A stretch of DNA of 7,896 nt from CAZBWS01 sp964495705. GTDB lineage: Bacteria > Pseudomonadota > Gammaproteobacteria > HTCC5015. Under the pieces are notes generated by a model that was not told the DNA's origin, did no database searches, and was given only the letters and a program-made list of their open reading frames with translations. The translations under genes and the position numbers were made by a program. The stretch lies in NCBI GenBank assembly GCA_964495705.1, contig CAZBWS010000089.1:1-7896 (forward strand), written 5' to 3'. Numbering within the stretch: the stretch's first letter is position 1; every line of letters begins with the position of its first letter. Positions 1 through 7,117 of this stretch are shown piece by piece.

Positions 1-16
1 TTTGCGACTGCTAAAT

Positions 17-21
17 AGGAG
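17..21 (+). promoter_or_regulatory. Strong Shine-Dalgarno of the 73-aa coiled-coil gene
   Basis: The sequence AGGAG lies six bases before the ATG at 28. This is near-optimal spacing, and it is the main reason to accept the short reading frame as a real gene. The promoter lies outside the window, to the left. Confidence 0.75.
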
Positions 22-27
22 CTGAAC

Positions 28-249
28 ATGAAAAAGAAAATTAAAGTATTAGAGCAGCGAGTAGCTGAAGCGAAAGAAGAAGTTGCACGCCTCGAGGCCA
101 AATTGCAGGCTGCCAGGGAAAAAGATCAGCACAAGAAGATCGATAAAAAACTGGACGGCATTATCGAAGAAGGCTCACACAAGTGGGATGACGTAAAGCG
201 ACTAGGCCGCCGAGTGGGCAGCGAGATAAAACATATTGTAAAAGGCTAG
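28..249 (+). CDS. Small charged coiled-coil protein of unknown function (73 aa)
   Basis: I do not recognise this protein. It has no signal peptide, membrane segment or cysteine, so it is probably cytoplasmic. Residues 5-29 show an uninterrupted heptad pattern, with I5, L8, V12, A15, V19, L22, L26 and A29 spaced alternately 3 and 4 apart. The exposed positions are rich in Lys, Glu and Arg, which predicts a parallel coiled coil, probably dimeric or trimeric. A very basic and polar middle (about 31-43) leads into a second amphipathic segment (about 44-70) ending in basic residues, which could touch nucleic acid or membrane lipid. The start is fixed by AGGAG six bases upstream, and the stop is TAG at 247-249. 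It converges on the lytic transglycosylase gene and shares a terminator with it. The call as a real gene rests on the ribosome binding site, the periodic protein pattern and the terminator. Its function is open. Confidence 0.75.
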   Translation: MKKKIKVLEQRVAEAKEEVARLEAKLQAAREKDQHKKIDKKLDGIIEEGSHKWDDVKRLGRRVGSEIKHIVKG

Positions 250-280
250 TTTAAGCCTATCCGCATTATGTGCAGGAATG

Positions 281-310
281 AAAAGGCGCTCTATATCGAG
301 CGCCTTTTTT
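281..310. terminator. Bidirectional rho-independent terminator between convergent genes
   Basis: A perfect 7-bp GC-rich stem, GGCGCTC (285-291) with GAGCGCC (298-304), closes a six-base loop. It is preceded by four A and followed by six T, so it has a U tail on either strand. It lies 31 bases past the stop of the coiled-coil gene and 4 bases past the stop of the leftward transglycosylase gene, and should end both transcripts. Confidence 0.9.
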
Positions 311-314
311 GTGC

Positions 315-932
315 CTATTGACTGTCTAAACCAATACTCTCGCGCAGATACTGCTTATGAAATCTGGCAATACGTTTGACATAGTTTTGTGTTTCTTTAA
401 AGGGCGGGATGCCCTTGTATTTTTTGACGTTGTGCGGCCCAGCATTATAGGCGGCGAGGGCTAGGGTCATATTGCCGTCGAAACGTTTTTTCATTTGGCT
501 TAGATAACGTGTGCCAGCTTCAATATTTAAACGTGCATTGAAACTGTCCAGCACCCCCAAACCTTGGGCTGTTTTGGGCATCAATTGCATCAGTCCCTCG
601 GCTCCCGCGCGCGAGATGGCGCGTCGGTCAAAGCAGCTTTCTGTTCGCACCACGGCTTTTACGAGTAGTGTTTCCAAATTGTACTGTTCGGCATACTGTT
701 CGATCAACGGCATATAGCGTTGTGCACGTTGTTCGAGTTTCTTGGCTGTCATGCCCTTGCAGGACTTGGTGGCAGTGGGACGGCCGTACTTGTCGATAAA
801 GGTCCATTGTTCGCCATGCATTTTTTGGTTGGTAATCCAGCGTGTGCCGTCATCCTCTTCATAAATAAATGTCTCTGCAGCACTACATACAAATGTCGGA
901 AGGCTGCATAGGAAAAGTAAAAGCAATCGCAT
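315..932 (-). CDS. Small secreted lytic transglycosylase (SLT/GH23 family)
   Basis: This is a periplasmic peptidoglycan lytic transglycosylase that would cleave the MurNAc-GlcNAc bond to give 1,6-anhydro ends. Residues 1-19 form a signal peptide with a long leucine core and probable cleavage near Ala18-Ala19. The Cys9 and Cys16 contexts do not make a convincing lipobox. Residues 20-55 resemble the short DUF4124-type beta segment often found before such domains (an aromatic, Gly-Thr-Arg-Trp and Asp-Lys-Tyr-Gly-Arg pattern). The SLT domain covers about 75-195. It has the catalytic glutamate at E98 in VRTES, then GLMQLMP (113-119) and AYNAGP (161-166), the three hallmark motifs. C58 and C100 could form a disulfide. 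At 205 residues it is a minimal member. The start ATG overlaps the nitroreductase stop by one base (TAATG), with a GAGAG-like site about nine bases before it, so translation is probably coupled. Assignment to a named Mlt/Slt subtype is not possible. Confidence 0.92.
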   Translation of the reverse strand: MRLLLLFLCSLPTFVCSAAETFIYEEDDGTRWITNQKMHGEQWTFIDKYGRPTATKSCKGMTAKKLEQRAQRYMPLIEQYAEQYNLETLLVKAVVRTESCFDRRAISRAGAEGLMQLMPKTAQGLGVLDSFNARLNIEAGTRYLSQMKKRFDGNMTLALAAYNAGPHNVKKYKGIPPFKETQNYVKRIARFHKQYLRESIGLDSQ

Positions 933-1525
933 TAGATGACACTCTCGTGACTATTGTCAGCTTGGGTCCACTCACTGACAAATTGCATTGCCGCGGGGCG
1001 CTCTGGTGTAGAGTTTGTCTGACCGCTACCCAGGTATATAAAGCCGACCATTTTTTCGTCAAAACCGAGCCCCATGGCTGAGCTAACATGAAGGTCGTGG
1101 CTGTTTACTCCTGTCAGCCAGATAGACTGGTAGCCTAGAGCGCGAGCAGCAAGTTGTATGTGCTGTGCTGCAATACCCGCAGAAAGCAATTGCTCTTGCA
1201 CCGGTACTTTTATATTGCCCGTTTGTATATTGGCTACGACAGCGATAATCAGGGGTGCACGCAAGGGCTTCAGGCGATAGTTTTCTAGCTTAGCCGCGCT
1301 GACGTTGGGCTCACGCAATTTATAAGCTTCTACAAAAACATCTCCTAGTCGACGACGGGCATTGCCGCGAATCACAAGAAAACGCCAAGGTTGTAACTTA
1401 CAGTGGTCGGGGGCGGTTACTGCCGCCGCAAAAAGGGTTTCCAGCTCTGCGTCGTTAGGCGCGGGTTCGGTGAGTAATTTTGCGGGGGTGGAATAGCGCC
1501 CGAGCAGGTTCTCTAATGCATCCAT
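932..1525 (-). CDS. YdjA-like nitroreductase family flavoprotein
   Basis: This is a cytoplasmic FMN-dependent NAD(P)H oxidoreductase of the small nitroreductase subfamily that contains E. coli YdjA. The family forms homodimers with FMN at the interface; the physiological substrate is unknown. Visible family signatures are the N-terminal MDALE start, an Arg-x-Ser pair (R10, S12) at the usual phosphate-binding position, APDHCKLQPW (38-47), a basic Arg-Ala-Pro-Leu-Ile-Ile strand mid-protein, and the C-terminal VGFIYLG strand. Length is 197 residues from the ATG at 1525, close to the 183 of YdjA. A GTG codon sits directly before it (1526-1528) and could be used instead, giving one extra Met; the family alignment favours the ATG. 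No strong Shine-Dalgarno is visible. It is the first gene of a two-gene leftward unit with the lytic transglycosylase, and no functional link between the two is obvious. Confidence 0.9.
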   Translation of the reverse strand: MDALENLLGRYSTPAKLLTEPAPNDAELETLFAAAVTAPDHCKLQPWRFLVIRGNARRRLGDVFVEAYKLREPNVSAAKLENYRLKPLRAPLIIAVVANIQTGNIKVPVQEQLLSAGIAAQHIQLAARALGYQSIWLTGVNSHDLHVSSAMGLGFDEKMVGFIYLGSGQTNSTPERPAAMQFVSEWTQADNSHESVI

Positions 1526-1528
1526 CAC

Positions 1529-1606
1529 ATATCATCTATAAAAGTTCGATACTTAATGATAACGTCTAATGATAGATAACAGCCACACCAAGGCGAAAAA
1601 ATAACA
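1529..1606. promoter_or_regulatory. Divergent intergenic region with repeated ATGATA/TATCAT words
   Basis: This 78-base A/T-rich spacer must hold the start signals of the leftward nitroreductase unit and the rightward diguanylate cyclase gene. TAATGATA occurs twice (1554-1561 and 1567-1574), 13 bases apart, and the inverse word TATCAT occurs at 1530-1535. Read leftward, the two ATGATA words give TATCAT, five of six matches to a -10 box, but neither has a convincing -35 partner. Exact promoters cannot be assigned. AAGGCG (1590-1595) is the likely ribosome binding site of the cyclase gene. Confidence 0.4.
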
Positions 1607-2728
1607 GTGAGCACAGACATTATGGGTGCAGACCAGCAAAAACAAGCCTCTTTAAGCTTGGCGTCTCTTTTGAAAGAGGCCCGTATTAATGAAGAAAAGT
1701 TGATTCATTTGCAGTCAATGGAGATGAAGCTATTAACCGCAGACTCATTCTATGAGGTATGCCAGACCTTAATCGACGATTATCGCCGCCAGTTTAATCT
1801 GCGTGCAGTTACCTTGACACTGATAGATCGGGGGCGCCAGTTACACCAATACCTGGAAGAGATAGAGAAGGAAGACGCGGAGTGTAAGTTAGCCGATTTA
1901 GAGAAAAACGTTTTCTTCGTCAGTGACTATCAAGAAATTGCACGTCTACAAACACTGCGCCACGAGCCGATATTGGCTGAGCTAGATGAGCCCCATGAGA
2001 AGTTTTTCGGCGACTACGTGGATGATGTGGAAAGCTTGGCGCTGCTGCCACTGATGCGCAAGGGCGAGTTGATCGGCTTTTTGGCCCTGGGTAGCGTAGA
2101 CCCTGAGCGTTACAGCCCCGATATGGCGACGGACTTTGTCAGCCGCTTGGCCTCTATTGTTGCGGTCTGCGTACAAAATGCGGTGCATTTAGAGCAGGTG
2201 AAATTGATGGGCTTGGTTGACCCCTTAACTCAGCAGCGTAATAGGCGCTATTTTTATAAGCGCCTGGCTCAGGAGCTCAAGCGCGCCCAGCGCAGTAGCG
2301 AGCAAGTAGGCTGTTTATATATCGATGTAGATAACTTTAAAGCAGTTAACGACCAATACGGCCACAGCGGTGGTGATGTAGCTCTAATGCATGTAGCCCG
2401 TGTTATCGATTATGCGATGCGTGAGTCAGACATCACCGCTCGCTTAGGCGGAGAGGAGTTTGGTGTTATTCTGCCGGCAACTAGCGAAGAGGGGGCTGCA
2501 GATGCCGCGCGCCGCATCATTCAGGCCTTTCACGACATGCCTTGCGAAATGGGTCGAGGCACCGAAATCCCTATCACCGTCTCAATTGGCGTGGCGTGCT
2601 GTGATACTCAAGACATGATCGCGGAACCTAATGTTCTGTCTAATAAGTTGGTCGATCAGGCTGATAAGGCGCTCTATAAAGCTAAAAACAGCGGTAAAGA
2701 TAAGGCAGAGTGCTTTTCTGAGCTATAG
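1607..2728 (+). CDS. Soluble diguanylate cyclase, GAF-like sensor plus GGDEF domain
   Basis: This enzyme would make cyclic di-GMP from two GTP. Residues about 30-195 form an alpha/beta sensory region resembling GAF/DUF484 domains, beginning with a helix containing HLQSMEMKLL and ending in a helix that leads into the catalytic domain. Its ligand is unknown. The GGDEF domain covers about 203-370 and starts at the typical DPLT motif with NRRYF. The active-site loop is GGEEF at 281-285, a functional variant. Upstream are the GTP/metal-binding segment with FKAVND and YGHSGGD. An RxxD inhibitory site, RESD (272-275), sits exactly five residues before GGEEF, so product feedback inhibition is predicted. 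There is no EAL domain, signal peptide or membrane segment, so it acts in the cytoplasm. The start is GTG at 1607 with AAGGCG eleven bases upstream; an in-frame ATG at 1622 is an alternative. It is separated from the M61 gene by 90 bases and may be monocistronic. Confidence 0.93.
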   Translation: MSTDIMGADQQKQASLSLASLLKEARINEEKLIHLQSMEMKLLTADSFYEVCQTLIDDYRRQFNLRAVTLTLIDRGRQLHQYLEEIEKEDAECKLADLEKNVFFVSDYQEIARLQTLRHEPILAELDEPHEKFFGDYVDDVESLALLPLMRKGELIGFLALGSVDPERYSPDMATDFVSRLASIVAVCVQNAVHLEQVKLMGLVDPLTQQRNRRYFYKRLAQELKRAQRSSEQVGCLYIDVDNFKAVNDQYGHSGGDVALMHVARVIDYAMRESDITARLGGEEFGVILPATSEEGAADAARRIIQAFHDMPCEMGRGTEIPITVSIGVACCDTQDMIAEPNVLSNKLVDQADKALYKAKNSGKDKAECFSEL

Positions 2729-2818
2729 AGTGTCACTGCTGCTCGATTATTCCTAGATCAAAGACGTCAAGCTAGATAAAGTATCGGGCTACATTCTTAG
2801 CTCGAGCTTTTAGTTCAT

Positions 2819-4645
2819 ATGATTCATTATTCCATTCAAGCCTCCAATCCCCATGCACACCTATTTACCGTAGTAATGCGTGTTCCCGCTCCGGACCCCG
2901 CAGGCCAGCTACTACGTTTACCTGCTTGGCTGCCGGGCAGTTATATGATTCGGGACTTTGCTAAGAACATTGTCACATTATCGGCGAGCTGTGGTGCTGC
3001 TACAGTGCAGGTTCAGCGTGAAGATAAAAGTAGCTGGCGCTGCGCACCCTGTGAAGGTGAGTTGTCTATCGAATATGACATCTACGCCTGGGATTTGTCG
3101 GTGCGTACCGCGCATCTAGATAGCAGCCATGCCTTTTTTAATGGCACTTCCGTATTTTTAGAGGCTGTAGGGCAGGGCGAAGATGAGTGTGAAGTACAAT
3201 TGCGTGCCCCCGAGGGGGATGCTTATGCGAACTGGAAGGTGGCGACGAGCTTGCCACTGGCAGATGCAAAGCTCTATGGTTTTGGCGGCTATCACGCAGA
3301 TAACTACGATGACTTGATTGATCACCCAGTGGAAATGGGTGATTTTACTTGTGCAACCTTTGAGGCCTTTGGTGTGCCCCACGATATTGTGCTGACGGGT
3401 AAGCATAATGCGGATATGGACAGGCTGTGTCGCGATTTGAAAATAATCTGCGAGCACCATATTGAGTTTTTTGGCTTGCCTGCCCCGATAGATCGCTATG
3501 TGTTTATGACCATGGTGGTGGGTGAGGGTTATGGGGGCTTAGAGCACAAGGCTTCTACAGCCCTACTGTGTTCGCGCAAGTCCCTGCCAGTATTGGGGGA
3601 GGCTACAGTGAATGACGACTATCGCGAGTTTTTAGGTTTATGCAGCCATGAGTACTTCCATACCTGGAATGTAAAGCGTATTAAGCCCGCTGCCTTCACC
3701 CCCTTTGATTTGGCTTCGGAGCAGCACACACGTTTACTGTGGGCCTTTGAGGGTATTACCTCTTATTACGATGACTTATCACTAGTGCGTTGCGGCTTGG
3801 TTAAGCCTGAATCTTATTTGCAGCTGCTCGCAAAAACGATTTCTCGTGTACAGCGCAGCCCTGGACGATTTAAGCAGTCAGTAACGGATTCGAGCTTTGA
3901 TGCGTGGACGAAATTTTATAAGCAAGACGAAAACGCTCCCAATGCCATTGTCAGCTATTACACTAAGGGGGCGCTAATTGCCCTGTGCCTAGATGTATTT
4001 ATTCGACAGCACTCCAGTGAGAAGCGGTCTTTGGATGATTTGATGCGCCTGCTCTGGCAGCGCTACGGCTTGGATGCCGCTGGTTTGGCTCAAGGCGTAT
4101 CTGAAGATAGCATTGAATTAGCCGTTGAAGAATTATTGGATGCAGGGCAGGGCAAGCTGGCGCGCAGTTTCTTTAATAATGCCCTGCGCAGCACCAATGA
4201 ATTAGATATTGCAGGCGCCTTGGCTTATCTTGGCGTGCAGCTGCAGTTTGCTCCTCCCAAGCATCAGAATGATTGGGGCGGCTACTTGGCCAAGGGCGCT
4301 AAGCTTCAGCAGGGCAAAAGTGTGCTTGGCATTCGCAGTGCCGCGGCCCAGGGCTTTGTCAAAGTCACCCATGTGTATGAGGGCGGCGCTGCCCAGTTAG
4401 CCGGTTTGGCTGCAGGGGACTTATTGCTTGCCGTAGATGGACTGCAGGCCAAGGCGGGACAGATAGAGTCAATGATTGCCGCATACCCTGTTGGTGAGCA
4501 GGTGCAGCTGACGGCATTTCGCCGCGATGAACTGATGCAGTTTACCGTGAGCTTGCAAGGGGCAGAGGCGAATGCCGCGCAACTCAGTTGGTCGGGTCAA
4601 TATATTTCTCGCTGCCAAGCGTGGCTGCAGCAGGATGAGCACTAA
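2819..4645 (+). CDS. M61 family aminopeptidase (glycyl aminopeptidase-like) with PDZ domain
   Basis: This is a zinc metallopeptidase of family M61, whose characterised members include a Sphingomonas aminopeptidase preferring N-terminal Gly or Ala. The N-terminal beta domain (about 1-165) carries the family segment LPAWLPGSYMIRDFAKN. The catalytic domain (about 170-490) has GYGGLEH (237-243), the substrate-side motif of gluzincin aminopeptidases, then HEYFH at 277-281 (two zinc-binding His and the general base E278). The third ligand is probably E311 in FEGITSYYD, 30 residues after H281. A PDZ domain at about 503-585 contains a GLAAGDLLLAVDG turn. At 608 residues it is full length. No signal peptide is seen, so it is probably cytoplasmic. 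ATG 2819 lacks a good Shine-Dalgarno, although the N-terminal sequence fits the family from this point. Its TAA shares a base with the birA start. The substrate is unknown; the link to biotin and CoA genes is by position only. Confidence 0.92.
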   Translation: MIHYSIQASNPHAHLFTVVMRVPAPDPAGQLLRLPAWLPGSYMIRDFAKNIVTLSASCGAATVQVQREDKSSWRCAPCEGELSIEYDIYAWDLSVRTAHLDSSHAFFNGTSVFLEAVGQGEDECEVQLRAPEGDAYANWKVATSLPLADAKLYGFGGYHADNYDDLIDHPVEMGDFTCATFEAFGVPHDIVLTGKHNADMDRLCRDLKIICEHHIEFFGLPAPIDRYVFMTMVVGEGYGGLEHKASTALLCSRKSLPVLGEATVNDDYREFLGLCSHEYFHTWNVKRIKPAAFTPFDLASEQHTRLLWAFEGITSYYDDLSLVRCGLVKPESYLQLLAKTISRVQRSPGRFKQSVTDSSFDAWTKFYKQDENAPNAIVSYYTKGALIALCLDVFIRQHSSEKRSLDDLMRLLWQRYGLDAAGLAQGVSEDSIELAVEELLDAGQGKLARSFFNNALRSTNELDIAGALAYLGVQLQFAPPKHQNDWGGYLAKGAKLQQGKSVLGIRSAAAQGFVKVTHVYEGGAAQLAGLAAGDLLLAVDGLQAKAGQIESMIAAYPVGEQVQLTAFRRDELMQFTVSLQGAEANAAQLSWSGQYISRCQAWLQQDEH

Positions 4646-5604
4646 TGGCGTTTCCATTGCCCCTGTTGAAGTTGCTGGCCGATGGGGAGTGTCACTCGGG
4701 TGAAAGTTTGGGGGAAGCTTTGGGCATCAGTCGGGCGGGGGCGTGGAAGCAAATCCAGTCCTTGCGTCAGCAAGGAGTCGAGGTGGAGGCGGTAACGGGC
4801 GAGGGTTATTCTCTGCCCCAGCCGTTGGATTTACTGGATGCGGATAGGCTGGGAAAGCAGGTTTGCGCAGCCTATCCGCATACCCAGGTGCTATATGCTC
4901 CCGTGTTGGGGTCGACCAACCAAGTCTTGCGGGAGCATATTGAGCAGCAGGGTTTAGATCATCCTGCACTGGCTCTGTGCGAGTTCCAAGAGCAGGGCCG
5001 AGGGCGTCGCGGGCGCAGCTGGCAGTCGGGCTTTGCTCAGGGCATGTTGTTGTCTGTGGCTATGCGCGTGCCTTGTTCTGCGGTTCAGTTGGGCGGCTTG
5101 AGTTTGGCCTGTGGCGTCGAAGTTGCCAAGGCCTTGCAAGAGCTGGGCGTACCCGGGGTGAGCTTGAAGTGGCCGAATGATTTATTAATTGGTGCCCAGA
5201 AGTTGGGCGGTATATTAATAGAGTTATCGGGAGAGGCTGAAGGGCCTTGCGATGTCATCGTCGGCATTGGGCTGAATGTTGCGGCTGCGCCTGAGGGCTT
5301 AGACCTGCGCAGCCTTGAGGCGGCTCACCTGCCAGGGCTATCACGCAATCAATTGAGCTTGCTTTGTATCCAGGCGCTGTTGAGGGTATTAAGTGATTAC
5401 GCCCATCGCGGTTTTAGCGCTTGGCAGAGTGACTGGGAAGGCCTGAATGCCCATCAAGGCCAAGAGGTCGTCATCAAACAGCATCAGAATGATATTGCGG
5501 GCATCTGCCTGGGCGTTGATGAGCAGGGCGCTTTACGGTTGAGCACAGGAGCTGAAGAGCAGGCTTTTTTTGCCGGAGACGTGAGTTTGCGAGGTGCCTT
5601 ATGA
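4645..5604 (+). CDS. birA: Bifunctional biotin-[acetyl-CoA-carboxylase] ligase / biotin operon repressor
   Basis: BirA activates biotin with ATP to biotinyl-5'-AMP and attaches it to the lysine of the biotin carboxyl carrier protein AccB. In the bifunctional class the adenylate-loaded dimer also represses biotin synthesis genes. An N-terminal winged helix-turn-helix (about 1-60, with GESLGEALGISRAGAWKQI) indicates the regulatory class. The catalytic domain (about 75-265) has GSTN (89-92), the adenylate loop GRGRRGR (118-124), KWPND (175-179) with K175 in the conserved ligand-binding position, GGILIEL and VGIGLNV. A small C-terminal SH3-like domain (about 270-318) completes it. Length 319 matches E. 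coli BirA (321). The ATG overlaps the M61 stop by one base, with AGGA nine bases upstream, and the stop overlaps coaX by four bases, so it is translated within an operon. No biotin operator was identified in this window; targets would lie elsewhere. Confidence 0.97.
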   Translation: MAFPLPLLKLLADGECHSGESLGEALGISRAGAWKQIQSLRQQGVEVEAVTGEGYSLPQPLDLLDADRLGKQVCAAYPHTQVLYAPVLGSTNQVLREHIEQQGLDHPALALCEFQEQGRGRRGRSWQSGFAQGMLLSVAMRVPCSAVQLGGLSLACGVEVAKALQELGVPGVSLKWPNDLLIGAQKLGGILIELSGEAEGPCDVIVGIGLNVAAAPEGLDLRSLEAAHLPGLSRNQLSLLCIQALLRVLSDYAHRGFSAWQSDWEGLNAHQGQEVVIKQHQNDIAGICLGVDEQGALRLSTGAEEQAFFAGDVSLRGAL

Positions 5605-6335
5605 AGCTGTTGTTGGACCTAGGCAATACGCGCCTTAAGTGGCAGCTATATGAAGACGAGAACCATCAGGTCAGTGGTGTGTGCGCCCATGGGGATATGT
5701 TGCAACAGGCGCAAATATGGAGCCAGCTGGGAATCGAAGGTGTATGGCTGGCCGCGGTGGGGGTATCCGCATTAGCGGGTGAGCTGGCTAAACAGCTGAG
5801 CGGCTTTGGATTTGTTGTGCATGAGTTGCACAGCCCAGCTCAGCAAGCAGGTGTCGTTAACGCCTATGCTGAGCCCGCTAATTTAGGTGTGGATCGTTGG
5901 CTGGCGCTATTGGCTGCACACCAGCATATTGATGGTGCTGCGCTATTGGTTGATGCGGGTACGGCGATGACATTGGATGTACTTGATGAGCAAGGTGTTC
6001 ATCAAGGCGGTTTGATTGTTCCTGGCTTGCGCATGATGCGCTCCAGCTTGCACAGCAATACACAGTTATTGCCTGAGGTTGAAGGGGGCACTTGGCGCTT
6101 GGGGGCGAGTACTCAAGCAGGAATAGCAGCGGGCACTCTGGGTGCCCTGGTAAGTGTTGTAGAGTCAGTCTTCTCTCAGCAAGCCCAGCTAAATCCTAGG
6201 CTGAGCTGTGTAATCACTGGAGGTGATGCAGCGCTGGTGTACAATGCCCTGCGCCCCGTTGTGCAAAGGCATTGCAAAGTGGATGTGGATTGGTTGTTTA
6301 AGGGCTTGTTGGTCGCTGCCGAGTCGGCGGTTTAA
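5601..6335 (+). CDS. coaX: Type III pantothenate kinase
   Basis: CoaX phosphorylates pantothenate with ATP to 4'-phosphopantothenate, the first step of coenzyme A synthesis. It belongs to the ASKHA (acetate kinase/sugar kinase/Hsc70/actin) fold. Unlike CoaA, type III enzymes are generally not inhibited by CoA and need a monovalent cation. The phosphate-binding DLGNTRLKW is at residues 6-14, GVDRW at 96-100 (D98 is the presumed catalytic base by analogy with the Pseudomonas enzyme), DAGTAMTLD starts at D118, followed by GGLIVPGL and a late ITGGDA. At 244 residues it is full length. ATG 5601 overlaps the birA TGA as ATGA, with GAGGTG four bases before it, so translation is probably coupled to birA. 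The same family is called Baf in Bordetella. Pairing with birA joins two cofactor steps that serve acetyl-CoA carboxylation, an inference from order and family. Confidence 0.96.
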   Translation: MKLLLDLGNTRLKWQLYEDENHQVSGVCAHGDMLQQAQIWSQLGIEGVWLAAVGVSALAGELAKQLSGFGFVVHELHSPAQQAGVVNAYAEPANLGVDRWLALLAAHQHIDGAALLVDAGTAMTLDVLDEQGVHQGGLIVPGLRMMRSSLHSNTQLLPEVEGGTWRLGASTQAGIAAGTLGALVSVVESVFSQQAQLNPRLSCVITGGDAALVYNALRPVVQRHCKVDVDWLFKGLLVAAESAV

Positions 6336-6352
6336 TTGATAATAAGACATCT

Positions 6353-7117
6353 ATGAGAAATTTATTTTTACTGCTGTTGTTAGCCAATATCTGTCTAGGA
6401 CTGTGGATTTATACTCAGGAAAAAGCCGCTCGTGAGGCTGCTATGCCAAGGATGCCTAGTACCTTTGCGAAGCCCTTAGTTTTATTGTCAGAGCTTGCGA
6501 AGCCCGAGATTCAAAAAGCCAGTCCGAAGCCTGCGCCAGAATTTATATCCGAGCCAGATATTGTCGAAGTGCCAGAGCCTGTAGTTGAAGCAGTTATTGA
6601 AAAGCCTGTGTCCGAGCCAGAACCTAGCCTCGAAGTAGCGTGTTACACCTTGGGGCCGTTTACGGAGGGGGCCAAGAGTAAGCGGGCCTCAGCTTTGTTG
6701 CAGGCACTGGGCGCTGAATCTAAGCAGCGTTCCAGTCAAGAGCAGGAGCCGTATGGTTATCGTGTTTTTATCCCACCGTTATCTAGTCGCGAGCAGGCCT
6801 ATAATGTTGCGGATAGCTTAAGAAGTGCCGGAGTGAAGGATTATTTCGTGATTACTAATCCGAATGACAAGCTTAACGGAGTATCGCTAGGTTTATTTAA
6901 ACAGCGCACCGGGGCGATCAAACGCGTGGCCCAGTTGCGCAATATAGATTATCAGGCCAGCATTGAGGTTCGCTATAAAGATAAGGATATATATTGGCTA
7001 GATTATAGCGCTGCAGAGGGGTTGGTAGATGCCCAGGCCCTATTGGAGTTGGGAGAAGGTGTGGCGGGAATGCAGCACTTGCGCAAGGATTGTGATGCAG
7101 AGAATGAAAAAAATTAA
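6353..7117 (+). CDS. Single-pass SPOR-domain protein, periplasmic
   Basis: This is probably an inner-membrane-anchored envelope protein. SPOR domains bind glycan strands lacking stem peptides and concentrate proteins at the division septum. Residues 4-20 are a Leu-rich transmembrane anchor after a short Met-Arg-Asn start, giving a predicted cytoplasmic N-terminus. Residues about 22-95 are a Pro/Glu/Lys-rich extended linker with repeated SEP, VPEP and KP motifs. The C-terminal part (about 96-210) starts at CYTLGPF and includes the SPOR-like core with YRVFIPPLSSREQAY and VSLGLFKQR. C97 and C247 are the only periplasmic cysteines and could pair. ATG 6353 follows coaX by 17 bases without a strong Shine-Dalgarno. 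The same gene position, after coaX and before the tRNA-tuf cluster, is occupied by a SPOR protein in Pseudomonas. No terminator is seen after the stop; instead the tRNA promoter begins there. The specific role is unknown. Confidence 0.85.
   Translation: MRNLFLLLLLANICLGLWIYTQEKAAREAAMPRMPSTFAKPLVLLSELAKPEIQKASPKPAPEFISEPDIVEVPEPVVEAVIEKPVSEPEPSLEVACYTLGPFTEGAKSKRASALLQALGAESKQRSSQEQEPYGYRVFIPPLSSREQAYNVADSLRSAGVKDYFVITNPNDKLNGVSLGLFKQRTGAIKRVAQLRNIDYQASIEVRYKDKDIYWLDYSAAEGLVDAQALLELGEGVAGMQHLRKDCDAENEKN

Noticed and set aside
244..259. Small hairpin AGGCT/AGCCT at the stop of the coiled-coil gene
   Set aside because: It has only five pairs and no T run. The much better terminator at 281-310 follows at once.
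511..1089. Several short rightward and leftward frames within the transglycosylase and nitroreductase genes
   Set aside because: All are covered by confident genes in another frame, and none shows its own motifs or start signals.
2729..2818. Possible promoter or terminator before the M61 gene, including the palindrome AGCTCGAGCT followed by TTTT
   Set aside because: The palindrome has no loop and so makes a poor RNA hairpin. No -35/-10 pair close to consensus was found, so neither signal can be supported.
3158..3460. 100-codon leftward frame inside the M61 gene
   Set aside because: It is a shadow of a gene with clear catalytic motifs. The translation has no recognisable domain.
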